From an uncultured Burkholderiales bacterium (lineage in GTDB: Bacteria > Pseudomonadota > Gammaproteobacteria > Burkholderiales > Burkholderiaceae_C), in the NCBI GenBank assembly GCA_943908475.1, contig CALTTG010000010.1:1-64000 (forward strand): 64,000 nucleotides of DNA, read 5' to 3'. Numbering within the stretch: position 1 is the first letter of the stretch; every line of letters begins with the position of its first letter. Under the pieces are notes generated by a model that saw nothing but the letters and a program-made list of their open reading frames with translations, did not search any database and was not told the DNA's origin. The translations under genes and the position numbers were made by a program. This document shows, piece by piece, positions 54,464-63,134 of the stretch.

Positions 54464-55236
54464 TCGAACCAGGCCAGCATCTTCGCCCAAGCCTGCCGCG
54501 CAGCGTCCGGTCGGTAGCTGCTTCGGTAGTCGGCACAGAAGGCGTGGGGCGCTTGCGCGAATACATCGATTCGCGAGGCGCTCCCCGCGTGGTGGAGTGC
54601 CGCTTGCATGGCTTGGACATGGCCCAGGGGGATGCCCTCGTCGAGTTCACCGTACAGCCCGAGCACGGGTGCACGGAGGCTGCTCACCACGTCCAAAGGA
54701 TGGCTCGGGTGGGTGGGAAAGGTCGGCCCTTGCAAACGACCGTACCATGCCACGCCGGCTTGCAAGTCTGGGCGGTGCGCGGCATACAACCACGTGATGC
54801 GTCCACCCCAGCAAAAGCCAGTGATGCACACCCGTCGCCCTTGGCCGCCCTGAGCCATCGCATGCTCACGCGCGTCGTCGAGGTCGGCCATGACCTGGGC
54901 ATCGGTCGTGGGCACGATGAACCCGTCGCGGATGGCTTCATAGCTCTGACAGGCACTCGGGTCCCCCAGGCGACCGAAGAGGTCAGGGGCCACGACCAGG
55001 AAGCCCTGGTGGGCCAGGCGTCGAGCCACATCCAGCATGTGTTCATGCAGCCCGAAGATTTCATGCACCAGCAACACCACAGGCCAGGGCCCAGAACCCA
55101 GTGGCCGAGCGGTCCAGGCGCGCACGGTGGCGCGGTCGAATGACGAGGTCCACTGGCACCAGTCCGTGTGCAGACCGGTGTCCGGGGTGTGCACCGTGGT
55201 CTCGGCCACAGGTTGGGTGAGCGCGGCGAAGCTCAT
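54442..55236 (-). CDS. Dienelactone hydrolase family protein
   Basis: A 264-residue alpha/beta hydrolase of the dienelactone hydrolase family. The nucleophile is Cys142 in GFCWGG, as in true dienelactone hydrolases. VVLLVHEIFGLHEHMLDVAR gives the conserved Glu region, YGELDEGIPLGH the Asp and APHAFCADYR the His. Such enzymes open lactone rings in aromatic degradation, but no other pathway gene is nearby, so the substrate is uncertain. It overlaps the aldo/keto reductase stop by four bases, suggesting an operon. Confidence 0.9.
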   Translation of the reverse strand: MSFAALTQPVAETTVHTPDTGLHTDWCQWTSSFDRATVRAWTARPLGSGPWPVVLLVHEIFGLHEHMLDVARRLAHQGFLVVAPDLFGRLGDPSACQSYEAIRDGFIVPTTDAQVMADLDDAREHAMAQGGQGRRVCITGFCWGGRITWLYAAHRPDLQAGVAWYGRLQGPTFPTHPSHPLDVVSSLRAPVLGLYGELDEGIPLGHVQAMQAALHHAGSASRIDVFAQAPHAFCADYRSSYRPDAARQAWAKMLAWFDQTTPTD

Positions 55237-56282
55237 GGCGCAGGGTTTGGGAAACGTTGGTGAATTGCCTCAATGCCGGCCAACACTTCGGTTGACAGGA
55301 GCAGGTTCACACTGTCGATGTTTTCCTGCAGTTGGGCCAGCGTGGTGGCCCCGATGATGTTGCTGGTCACAAAGGGGCGACTGTTGACAAAGGCCAAGGC
55401 ACCCTGGGCCGGCGACAGACCGTGGTCGCGGAAGAGTTGCACGTAGGCCTGCACCGCTTGCAGGGTGGTGTCTCCCTTGTAGCGGGTGAAGCGCTCGAAC
55501 AAGGTCAGCCGCGCATCAGGGGGCAGGGCGCCATGGAGGTACTTGCCAGTGAGCATGCCAAAGGCGAGGGGCGAGTACGCCAGCAGGCCCACGTCTTCGC
55601 GCAGGCTCACCTCTGACAGGCCCGTCTCGAAGCTGCGGTTGACCAGGCTGTAGGCGTTTTGAATGCTGGCCACGCGCGGCAGGTTCAAGTGGTGAGACAA
55701 GGCGGTGAACTGGCACAGTCCCCACGGGGTTTCGTTGGAGACCCCTATGTGCCTGACCTTGCCCGAGGCCACCATGTCTTCCAATGCACGCAGGGTCTCT
55801 TCAAGGGGCACGGTGTCCTCATCGGGCACGTGCACGTAATCGCGTTGCCCGAAGATGTTCACGCTGCGGTCGGGCCAATGCAACTGGTAGAGGTCGACGT
55901 GGTCGGTCTGCAATCGGCGCAGGCTGTCATGGAGCGCCTCCATCAAGTTCACGCGATTGAAGTTCAAGCGGCCACCTCGGATGTGTGAGGGCCGTTGGGC
56001 TTGCCGCGTGGGGCCCGCCGCCTTGGTGGCCAGCACGATGTCGTTGCGGCGACCACTGCGCTGGAGCCACGTGCCGATGTATTGTTCTGTGCGGCCTGCC
56101 GTTTCGGGTTTGGGCGGCACGGGGTACATCTCGGCCGTGTCGATGAGGTTGATGCCCGCGTCCAGCGCCGCGTCGAGTTGAGCGTGGGCCTGCGCCTCGG
56201 TGTTTTGCTCGCCCCAGGTCATGGTGCCCAGGGCGATCAAGCTGACGTTCAGGCCGGTTCGGCCCAGCGGACGGTATTGCAT
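55233..56282 (-). CDS. Aldo/keto reductase, Tas-like
   Basis: A 349-residue NADPH-dependent oxidoreductase of the Tas subgroup. MQYRPLGRTGLNVSLIALGT is the usual start; a TTG two codons earlier is possible. The catalytic residues are in DTAEMYP (Asp, Tyr), ATKAAGP (Lys) and QLHWPDRSVNIFG (His). The HWPDR and NIFG features point to Tas-type reductases. The physiological substrate is not known. ATGA coupling with the downstream dienelactone hydrolase gene. Confidence 0.92.
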   Translation of the reverse strand: MQYRPLGRTGLNVSLIALGTMTWGEQNTEAQAHAQLDAALDAGINLIDTAEMYPVPPKPETAGRTEQYIGTWLQRSGRRNDIVLATKAAGPTRQAQRPSHIRGGRLNFNRVNLMEALHDSLRRLQTDHVDLYQLHWPDRSVNIFGQRDYVHVPDEDTVPLEETLRALEDMVASGKVRHIGVSNETPWGLCQFTALSHHLNLPRVASIQNAYSLVNRSFETGLSEVSLREDVGLLAYSPLAFGMLTGKYLHGALPPDARLTLFERFTRYKGDTTLQAVQAYVQLFRDHGLSPAQGALAFVNSRPFVTSNIIGATTLAQLQENIDSVNLLLSTEVLAGIEAIHQRFPNPAP

Positions 56283-56322
56283 GCGCAAAAAGCTCCAGAG
56301 TGAGCCTTCAGCCTAGCACTGC

Positions 56323-57360
56323 TCACTGGTCTTTGTGGCGGCGCACTCGAATCACCTGCTCACCGCTCAGGGTGCGCGCGCGCAATTGGCCGCAGCCGCC
56401 GTCCACATCCTGTCCCGCAGACTGGCGCAGTTTGGTCAACACGCCCCGTTGGTGCAGCCAGCGAGCGATGCTGGCTGCTTTTTCCCAGCTCGGGCGGCGG
56501 TAGGGCAGGGCATCCACCGTGTTGTAAGGAATCATGTTCATCAGGGCGTATTTGCCCTTGAGCAGCCTCACGATGCCCTCAAGCTCTTCCGGGGTGTCGT
56601 TGACGCCATCGAGCAAGGTCCATTGATACTGAATGGGGTAGCCTGTTTGTCGGGCGTAGCGTTCGCCGTGCTCGACCAGCTCGTCTGGGGTGATGCGTGG
56701 CGCACGCGGCAGGAGTTCGGCCCGCAGATCGGCGCGGGTGGTGTGCAGCGACAAGGCCAACGCCGGCTTGACCACGCCCCTCGGCAGCAACTCGAAGGCG
56801 CGTTCATCGCCCACGGTCGAAAACACCAGGTTCTTGTGCCCGATGTTCCCTTGGGTGCCCAGCAATTCGATGGCTTCCAGCACGTTGTCGAGGTTGTGCG
56901 AAGGCTCACCCATGCCCATGAACACGACTTTCTTGACGGGCCGACGGGTGCGTGCCAGGGCCACTTGAGACACGATCTCGGCGCTGCCGACTTGCCGAAG
57001 CAGGCCTTCTTGGCCGGTCATGCAGAACTTGCAGCCCACGGCACAGCCGACCTGGCTGGACACGCACAGGCCGTCTCGTGGCAACAGCACGCTTTCGACG
57101 GTCTGGCCATCTCGCAGGCCGATCAGCAAGCGCTCCGAGCCGTCTTCACCCGGATGCACCGATTGCAGGCGGGTCAGTCCCTGCAGGGTGTGTTCCAGTT
57201 CAGGCAATGCGTTCAAGAGGGGCTTGGGCAGAAAGTCTTGCACCTTGCGTCGGGTGCCGTCCTGCGGCTTGGCCTGCACCCACTGGCGCAACACACGATC
57301 CTGGTGAGCCGGGTTGGCCCCCAGTGTCGACAGGGTCTGTCGAATCTCGGCGATGCGCAT
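56323..57360 (-). CDS. RlmN/Cfr-like radical SAM methyltransferase paralogue
   Basis: A 345-residue radical SAM enzyme of the RlmN/Cfr family. The 4Fe-4S motif CxxxCxxC is Cys106, Cys110 and Cys113 (GCAVGCKFCMTG). The catalytic C-terminal cysteine is Cys323 (DVDGGCGQL). FMGMGEPSHNLDNVLEAIEL corresponds to the GEP motif. True RlmN is about 370-400 residues with a different N-terminus and is usually encoded elsewhere near ndk/hisS; this copy has a shorter N-terminal domain and may be a second methyltransferase. Its target RNA is not evident. Its start overlaps the DUF3422 gene stop by one base. Confidence 0.85.
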   Translation of the reverse strand: MRIAEIRQTLSTLGANPAHQDRVLRQWVQAKPQDGTRRKVQDFLPKPLLNALPELEHTLQGLTRLQSVHPGEDGSERLLIGLRDGQTVESVLLPRDGLCVSSQVGCAVGCKFCMTGQEGLLRQVGSAEIVSQVALARTRRPVKKVVFMGMGEPSHNLDNVLEAIELLGTQGNIGHKNLVFSTVGDERAFELLPRGVVKPALALSLHTTRADLRAELLPRAPRITPDELVEHGERYARQTGYPIQYQWTLLDGVNDTPEELEGIVRLLKGKYALMNMIPYNTVDALPYRRPSWEKAASIARWLHQRGVLTKLRQSAGQDVDGGCGQLRARTLSGEQVIRVRRHKDQ

Positions 57361-58715
57361 CAGCTTCTCTTGGTTTCCAGCTGGCGATGGATGCGGCGGG
57401 TGAACATCCAGACCCCCACCAGCACCAATGGGGTCAGCACGCCGGCCGCCAGTTCCGGGTGAATGGGCACACCGGCGGCTTTCAGCGCTTTGGCCCCGTA
57501 CAGCAACAGGCTGATCACGTAATAGGAAATGCCGGCGATCGACAGACCCTCCACGGTGGTTTGCAGGGTGAGTTGCAGGTCCTGCCCCTGGGTCAGTTTG
57601 GCCAACAGCTGCTGATTTTGCGTTTCCGTCACGATGTCCACGCGCGTTCGCAACAGCGCGCTGGCGCGCTCAATGCGCTGGGAGAGCGAGGCCAGTCGTT
57701 GCTCGGTGGCGGCCACCGTGGCGATGGCAGGTGACAGTCGCCGCTGCATGAACTCCCCCAAGGTTTGGGTGCCAGGCACGGCCCGCTCACGCAACTCCGC
57801 AATGCGCTGTCGCACAATGGCCTCGTAAGCCTGAGTCGCTGAGAATCGGTACATGTGTTGAGCGGTGGCTTTTTCCACCCGCGCCGCCACATGGATGAGG
57901 GTGTCCAGCAACTCGCTCTCTGACGCCAGCTTGCCTTCCAGCTGCATCGTGACATCGGCCAGACCGGCCTCAGATTCCGACAGCAGGGCGCTGAGTGATT
58001 TGGCCACGGGCAGGCCGCGCAAGGCCATCATCCGATAGGTCTCCAGCTCCAACAGCCTTTGCGACACACGACCCGCCCGGGTTTCGCTGGTCGAGGCCGG
58101 TGCCAGCACCAGCATGCGTTCAAATCCATCGGGTTTGAGCTGAAAGTTGGTCACGGCCAGCGAGTGGCCATGCCCCAGCAGCGAGGCCACCACGGTGCGA
58201 CCGCCCGTCCAGCGTTGGGCTTGGGCCAGTGCGTGGCCGGTGTCTTGCAGATCATGGTGATCCATGGCCATCAAAATCGCCGAGACGGTGCGGCCCGGGA
58301 TCTGGCTGAGCCATTGGGGCGACAACGCCAACTGGCTCAGCAGGTCAGGCTCGACCGCGCCCAGCCCCGTGCCTTCGGGCAGGGGTTGCACCAGCACGTA
58401 GCGGGTGAATTCGCTGTGGCGCTCCCACTTCATGGTGAACCCATCGAAGCGAAGGCGCTGGAAGTTGTCGCGCAGGTCGTCGGGCGTCAGCCCTTCTTGC
58501 CCGGGCAGCTTCCGGAGGTGTTCGCACTCTTGTTCGCGGCTCACGTCCTGATTCATGACCGCGATGAACACCACCAAGGCGGGCAGGCGAATGCGGGCCG
58601 AAGGGCGTGCATGCACCTCGTTGTGCAGCACCTCACGCCATGCGTCGTCGGGCGGCAGGGCGATGCGGGCGGTGGAGGAGGGGTCCAGGGTCACGGGAAG
58701 GGCACATGCGAGCAA
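57360..58715 (-). CDS. DUF3422 family membrane-anchored protein
   Basis: A protein of up to 451 residues matching DUF3422. Visible features are VLHNEVHARPSARIRLPA near the N-terminus, the soluble alpha-beta part to about residue 250, coiled-coil helices, and two C-terminal membrane helices (GLSIAGISYYVISLLLYGAK and AAGVLTPLVLVGVWMFTRRI). Function is unknown. The first possible start is TTG at 58715; a GTG at 58694 giving VTLDPSS is also plausible. It shares one base with the RlmN-like gene. Confidence 0.85.
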   Translation of the reverse strand: MLACALPVTLDPSSTARIALPPDDAWREVLHNEVHARPSARIRLPALVVFIAVMNQDVSREQECEHLRKLPGQEGLTPDDLRDNFQRLRFDGFTMKWERHSEFTRYVLVQPLPEGTGLGAVEPDLLSQLALSPQWLSQIPGRTVSAILMAMDHHDLQDTGHALAQAQRWTGGRTVVASLLGHGHSLAVTNFQLKPDGFERMLVLAPASTSETRAGRVSQRLLELETYRMMALRGLPVAKSLSALLSESEAGLADVTMQLEGKLASESELLDTLIHVAARVEKATAQHMYRFSATQAYEAIVRQRIAELRERAVPGTQTLGEFMQRRLSPAIATVAATEQRLASLSQRIERASALLRTRVDIVTETQNQQLLAKLTQGQDLQLTLQTTVEGLSIAGISYYVISLLLYGAKALKAAGVPIHPELAAGVLTPLVLVGVWMFTRRIHRQLETKRS

Positions 58716-58740
58716 ACGACCCCCGATGATGCCTCAAGCC

Positions 58741-59040
58741 TCAGCGAATCTTGCCCACCAGCGCTTCCATGTCGTCGAGGATAGGGGGGATGGCGCTGGC
58801 CAACGCCGACGAGCCTGCCGCGGCCAGCAAGCGTTGCTGCAAGTGGCAACGGGTCATGCGAACGTGGGTGCTGTCCAGTGCCCGCCGCACGGCCGACAGT
58901 TGCGCGGCCACCTCCAGGCAATCGGCGCCTTCTTCGATCATGCGCTGCAGGCCCCGCAGCTGGCCCTCGGCCCGTTTGAGGCGGTTGAGGATCAGTTGCC
59001 GTTCGGCATCGGTGTCGGGGGCGGCAGGTGCGATGGACAT
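58741..59040 (-). CDS. CsoR/RcnR/FrmR family repressor
   Basis: A 99-residue all-helical regulator of the CsoR/RcnR/FrmR (DUF156) family. RQLILNRLKRAEGQLRGLQR is the conserved first helix. A cysteine in EGADCLEV matches the essential Cys of the family and a His in RCHLQQRL matches the second site, but the third ligand of CsoR (Cys) is replaced by Arg. This resembles FrmR, a formaldehyde sensor, more than copper-sensing CsoR. No obvious target gene (frmA, copA or a nickel exporter) is adjacent. ATG at 59040 is chosen; the frame extends 18 codons further upstream. Confidence 0.85.
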   Translation of the reverse strand: MSIAPAAPDTDAERQLILNRLKRAEGQLRGLQRMIEEGADCLEVAAQLSAVRRALDSTHVRMTRCHLQQRLLAAAGSSALASAIPPILDDMEALVGKIR

Positions 59041-59194
59041 GCCCGATGGTGGCATGCCTGTTTGGCCGCTTGTTTTGCGTTGGCGCAAATTCAAGCAGGT
59101 TCAACGCACCGATGTCAGGACTCAGCGTTTTGCCCAGGTGGCAGTCGGCAGGTGGCGCATTAACATTCGGTTCACTTCATCAAGCGGATCCAAG

Positions 59195-60265
59195 GTGCCC
59201 ACCGAGCAACTAGCCCCTGTCACTCGCGGCCTGAGCGGGGTTCTGGCGACGCCCACTGTGTCGCTGGCCCACGCTCGTCTGCTGGTGCAAGTTTGCGCAC
59301 AGCGTGGTGTGGCGCCTGAGCGCCTGTTGTCTGATGCCGGTTTGCCCCTGCAGTTGCTGGACCGTGAGCAAGGCGAAGTCTATGCGGCAGAGTACGCCTG
59401 TTTGATCCAGTCGGCCCTGTCGCTCACCCAAGACCCGTGTCTCGGGTTGGAGTTTGGCCTGAGCATGCCCGTGCGGATTCCCGGTCCGCTGGGGCAAGCC
59501 TTGCTCAGCGCCGGCAGCCTGGCCGATGCGCTGGAGGTGGCCGTCACCTATTGGGGGCTGATGGGGCGCTACATGGAGGTGCGGCTCGACCGGTTCGAGC
59601 ACGAAGCCCACCTCACCGTGCGAGAGCGCATGCCGTTGGGGCCGCTTCAGCGCTTTGCGCTGGAAAGCATGATGGCCGGCTGGATTCACGTGGGCCGGCA
59701 GTTGGCGGGCATGCACCAGCGCAGCAGTGACACGGTGGTGTGTTTCACATTGCCGCGCATCGACGCCTTCGATCGTTATGCCTCGCGCATGCCGGTGGTT
59801 CGCTTCGATTGCCCAAGCAACCAGATCCTCATGTACTGGAAGGATTTGGACCTGTCTTTGCCTCAGGGGCACCCGGAAGCGGCCAGGCTCGCCAGGGCCG
59901 CTTGTGACGCCGAGCAGGATCGCCTCAAGGAGCGCCGAGCCGATTTCGTTCAGCAGGTGGGTGATGCGCTGGCGCTGTCCTCAGAGGGCTATCCCACCAT
60001 GGCCGAAGTGGCCCAGCGCTTGTCGGTGACGTCCCGTACCTTGGCGCGGCATTTGGAGCGACACGGGGTCACCTTCCGGCAGGTGATTGACCAGCATCGC
60101 CACCAGGAGGCTTGCACACTGCTGTCGACCACGCTCTTGCCGGTCGACGAGATTGCGGTGCGTCTGGGCTACAACGATCCGGCCAATTTCACCCGAGCGT
60201 TCCGCCGATGGGCCGACTGTTCACCGTCTCAATACCGCACGCGCCAGCGCGAAGCACGCGGCTGA
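59195..60265 (+). CDS. AraC family transcriptional regulator
   Basis: A 356-residue regulator starting at GTG. Residues about 25-215 form the long N-terminal ligand-binding domain of the OruR/ArgR-like subgroup (Arabinose_bd-type family). Residues 255-350 form the double helix-turn-helix (MAEVAQRLSVTSRTLARHLE and VDEIAVRLGYNDPANFTRAFRRW, then SPSQYRT). Ligand unknown. It lies 135 bases upstream of the sulfate importer operon on the same strand, but its family gives no reason to expect sulfur control; sulfate operons are normally run by CysB. Confidence 0.9.
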   Translation: MPTEQLAPVTRGLSGVLATPTVSLAHARLLVQVCAQRGVAPERLLSDAGLPLQLLDREQGEVYAAEYACLIQSALSLTQDPCLGLEFGLSMPVRIPGPLGQALLSAGSLADALEVAVTYWGLMGRYMEVRLDRFEHEAHLTVRERMPLGPLQRFALESMMAGWIHVGRQLAGMHQRSSDTVVCFTLPRIDAFDRYASRMPVVRFDCPSNQILMYWKDLDLSLPQGHPEAARLARAACDAEQDRLKERRADFVQQVGDALALSSEGYPTMAEVAQRLSVTSRTLARHLERHGVTFRQVIDQHRHQEACTLLSTTLLPVDEIAVRLGYNDPANFTRAFRRWADCSPSQYRTRQREARG

Positions 60266-60400
60266 GTCCTTCTTCATCGGTTCTGTCGACATGAGCCCGC
60301 GATGCTTGTTTTGAGCAGAATCATGGGCGCAATCCTTCGTTCTCAGGTTGGGGTGCTCTCTCTACAGTGAGTTCATTCCCACGGTATGAAGGACCTTTGA

Positions 60401-61411
60401 ATGAACCCGATTGCTCTGGCTGCTGCAGCGGTGGCCCTGACAACGTCTCTCTTGGTGCCTGCGGTCGCCCACGCCAAAGAGCTTGTGTTGTTGAATGTTT
60501 CCTACGATCCGACCCGAGAGTTCTACCAAGATTTCAACAAGGCATTTGCCCGGCACTGGAAGGCCCAAAGCGGCGACGATGTCGTCATTCGCACCTCTCA
60601 CGGTGGGTCGGGCAAACAAGCGCGCTCTGTGATCGATGGCCTGGAAGCAGACGTGGTCACGCTCGCGTTGGCCTACGACATCGACGAGATCAGCGCGCGT
60701 TCAGGGCTTCTGCCGGCCCGCTGGCAAGAGCGTTTGGCGCACCGCAGCGCACCGTACACCTCGACGATCGTGTTCCTGGTCCGCAAGGGCAATCCCAAAG
60801 GCATCAAGGATTGGCCTGACCTGGCCAAACCTGGGGTGCAGGTCATCACGCCGAATCCCAAAACCTCCGGAGGCGCTCGTTGGAACTACCTGGCGGCCTG
60901 GGGCTATGAGCGTCAGCGCACCGGCTCGGACGCCCAAGCCAGGGCATTCGTGAGCAAGCTGCTGGGCAACGTGCCGGTGCTGGACTCCGGTGCACGCGGG
61001 GCCACCACCACTTTTGTCGAGCGAGGTTTGGGCGATGTGCTGTTGACCTGGGAGAACGAGGCCCTGTTGGCCATCAAAGAGCTGGGGCCCGACAAGTTCG
61101 ACATCGTGGCGCCCTCAGTGAGCATCCTGGCGGAGCCGCCGGTGGCGCTGGTGGACAAAGTGGTGGACCGACGTGGCACACGCCAAGTCTCTCAAGCCTA
61201 CTTGACCTACCTCTATTCACCGGTGGGGCAGGATTTGGCCGGTCAGAACTACTACCGGCCCGTCGATCCGGTCGTCGCCCGCAAGTACGCCGCTCAGTTT
61301 CCGCCCATCCAGCTGTTCAGACTCGATGAGGTGTTTGGCAACTGGGCTCAGGCGCAGCGCACCCACTTCGCAGATGGTGGCGTGTTCGATCAGATCTACC
61401 TCAAGCGTTGA
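60401..61411 (+). CDS. Sulfate/thiosulfate ABC transporter substrate-binding protein
   Basis: A 336-residue periplasmic binding protein with a signal peptide (NPIALAAAAVALTTSLLVPA, cut after AHA). Motifs typical of Sbp/CysP: LLNVSYDPTREFYQDFNKAF, RTSHGGSGKQARSVIDGLEA, and PNPKTSGGARWNYLAAW. AAGGAC precedes the ATG. Sbp and CysP have overlapping sulfate and thiosulfate specificity, which cannot be told apart here. The first gene of an operon with cysT, cysW and cysA. Confidence 0.95.
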   Translation: MNPIALAAAAVALTTSLLVPAVAHAKELVLLNVSYDPTREFYQDFNKAFARHWKAQSGDDVVIRTSHGGSGKQARSVIDGLEADVVTLALAYDIDEISARSGLLPARWQERLAHRSAPYTSTIVFLVRKGNPKGIKDWPDLAKPGVQVITPNPKTSGGARWNYLAAWGYERQRTGSDAQARAFVSKLLGNVPVLDSGARGATTTFVERGLGDVLLTWENEALLAIKELGPDKFDIVAPSVSILAEPPVALVDKVVDRRGTRQVSQAYLTYLYSPVGQDLAGQNYYRPVDPVVARKYAAQFPPIQLFRLDEVFGNWAQAQRTHFADGGVFDQIYLKR

Positions 61412-61414
61412 CCC

Positions 61415-62257
61415 ATGTTGCTGTCTCGCGCGTTGTTGCGACGTCAGACCGTGTTGCCCGGTTTTGACCTGGCGCTCGGTTTGACCCTCCTGTACCTCAG
61501 CCTCATTGTGCTGATCCCGTTGTCGGCCACCTTTTTGAAAACAGCGTCCATGACGTGGCCCGATTTCGTGGACACCGTCACGTCCCCTCGCGTGGTGGCC
61601 TCGTATCAGTTGACCTTCGGCGCATCGGTGCTCGCGGCCATGGTCAACGGGGTGTTTGGTCTGTTGGTGGCCTGGGTGCTGGTGCGATACGACTTTGTTG
61701 GCCGACGGGTGGTGGATGCACTGGTGGACCTGCCTTTTGCGCTGCCCACCGCCGTGGCGGGCATCACCCTGACTGGGCTGTATGCCGGCAACGGCTGGAT
61801 CGGTCAGTACCTGGAGCCCTTGGGTCTGAAAGTGGCCTTCACGCCCGTGGGGGTGTTCGTGGCCATGACCTTCATTGGCTTGCCCTTTGTGGTGCGGACG
61901 GTTCAGCCCGTGCTGGAGGACTTGGCCAGTGAGCTGGAGGAGGCCTCTGCCACCCTGGGGGCCAGTCGTTGGCAGACGTTCATCCAGGTGATCCTGCCCA
62001 TTCTCATGCCGGCCTTGCTGACGGGTTTTGCCCTGGCATTTGCCCGTGCCCTGGGTGAATACGGCTCGATCATTTTCATCGCCGGCAACATGCCGATGGT
62101 CTCTGAGATCACCCCGCTGCTGATCATCACCAAGCTGGAGCAGTACGACTATGCCGGTGCCACCGCGATTGCGGTCGTCATGCTGGTCATGTCGTTCGCG
62201 CTGCTGCTGGCCATCAATGCGCTGCAGGCCTGGACCCGCAAGCGTCAAGGGAAGTGA
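61415..62257 (+). CDS. cysT: Sulfate ABC transporter permease CysT (CysU)
   Basis: A 280-residue permease with six helices. It carries the type I ABC coupling-helix motif EEASATLGASRWQTFIQVIL, with the EAA loop contacting CysA, and LDLAS-type segments such as DLPFALPTAVAGITLTGLY. It pairs with CysW to form the sulfate/thiosulfate pore. It starts three bases after the binding-protein gene stop. Confidence 0.96.
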   Translation: MLLSRALLRRQTVLPGFDLALGLTLLYLSLIVLIPLSATFLKTASMTWPDFVDTVTSPRVVASYQLTFGASVLAAMVNGVFGLLVAWVLVRYDFVGRRVVDALVDLPFALPTAVAGITLTGLYAGNGWIGQYLEPLGLKVAFTPVGVFVAMTFIGLPFVVRTVQPVLEDLASELEEASATLGASRWQTFIQVILPILMPALLTGFALAFARALGEYGSIIFIAGNMPMVSEITPLLIITKLEQYDYAGATAIAVVMLVMSFALLLAINALQAWTRKRQGK

Positions 62258-62261
62258 CCCC

Positions 62262-63134
62262 ATGAGTTCCATTGCCCCTCCCAACCACAGCCGGGCCACC
62301 CAAGAGCCGGCCTGGGTTCGATGCACCCTGATCGGCGTGGCCTTGACTTTCCTGTCGCTGTTTTTGTTCGTGCCCTTGGTGTCGGTGTTCGTCGAAGCCT
62401 TCAAAAAGGGCTGGGACGTCTACCTGGCGGCCGTGACCGAGCCCGATGCGCTGTCGGCCATTGTGCTGACCCTGACCGCCGCGGTCATTGCCGTGCCGCT
62501 CAATCTGGTCTTTGGCATTTCGGCCGCCTGGGCCATCGCCAAGTTTGACTTCCGTGGCAAGAGCATCCTGCTCACCTTGATCGACCTGCCGTTCTCGGTG
62601 TCACCCGTGATCGCTGGCCTCATTTATGTGCTGGTCTTTGGCCTGCAGGGCTGGTGGGGGGAGTGGTTGCGAGACCATGACCTCAAGGTCATCTTTGCCG
62701 TGCCGGGCATTGTGCTGGCCACCATCTTTGTGACGTTCCCTTTTGTGGCCCGTGAACTCATTCCCCTGATGCAAGCCCAGGGGCAGGAGCAAGAGGAGGC
62801 CGCGCGCGTGCTGGGCGCATCGGGGTGGCAAACCTTCTGGAAGGTCACCTTGCCCAACGTGAAGTGGGCCTTGTTGTACGGGGTGATCCTGTGTAACGCG
62901 CGGGCCATGGGTGAGTTCGGCGCCGTCTCGGTGGTGTCTGGACACATCCGAGGGCAGACCAACACCTTGCCCCTCCACATTGAAATCCTCTACAACGAGT
63001 ACCAGTTCGCGGCGTCCTTTGCCGTGGCATCCTTGCTGGCCAGCCTGGCCCTGGTCACCCTCGTGCTGAAATACATCGTCGAACGCCGTGTCCAGCAACA
63101 GCTGGTGCAGGCCAAGGCCGGAGCCGCCTCATGA
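62262..63134 (+). CDS. cysW: Sulfate ABC transporter permease CysW
   Basis: A 290-residue permease with six helices. DLPFSVSPVIAGLIYVLVFG and the coupling motif EEAARVLGASGWQTFWKVTL are typical of CysW. NARAMGEFGAVSVVSGHIRG is a CysW hallmark. GGGAAG precedes the ATG. It begins four bases after cysT and overlaps cysA by four bases (ATGA). Confidence 0.96.
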   Translation: MSSIAPPNHSRATQEPAWVRCTLIGVALTFLSLFLFVPLVSVFVEAFKKGWDVYLAAVTEPDALSAIVLTLTAAVIAVPLNLVFGISAAWAIAKFDFRGKSILLTLIDLPFSVSPVIAGLIYVLVFGLQGWWGEWLRDHDLKVIFAVPGIVLATIFVTFPFVARELIPLMQAQGQEQEEAARVLGASGWQTFWKVTLPNVKWALLYGVILCNARAMGEFGAVSVVSGHIRGQTNTLPLHIEILYNEYQFAASFAVASLLASLALVTLVLKYIVERRVQQQLVQAKAGAAS

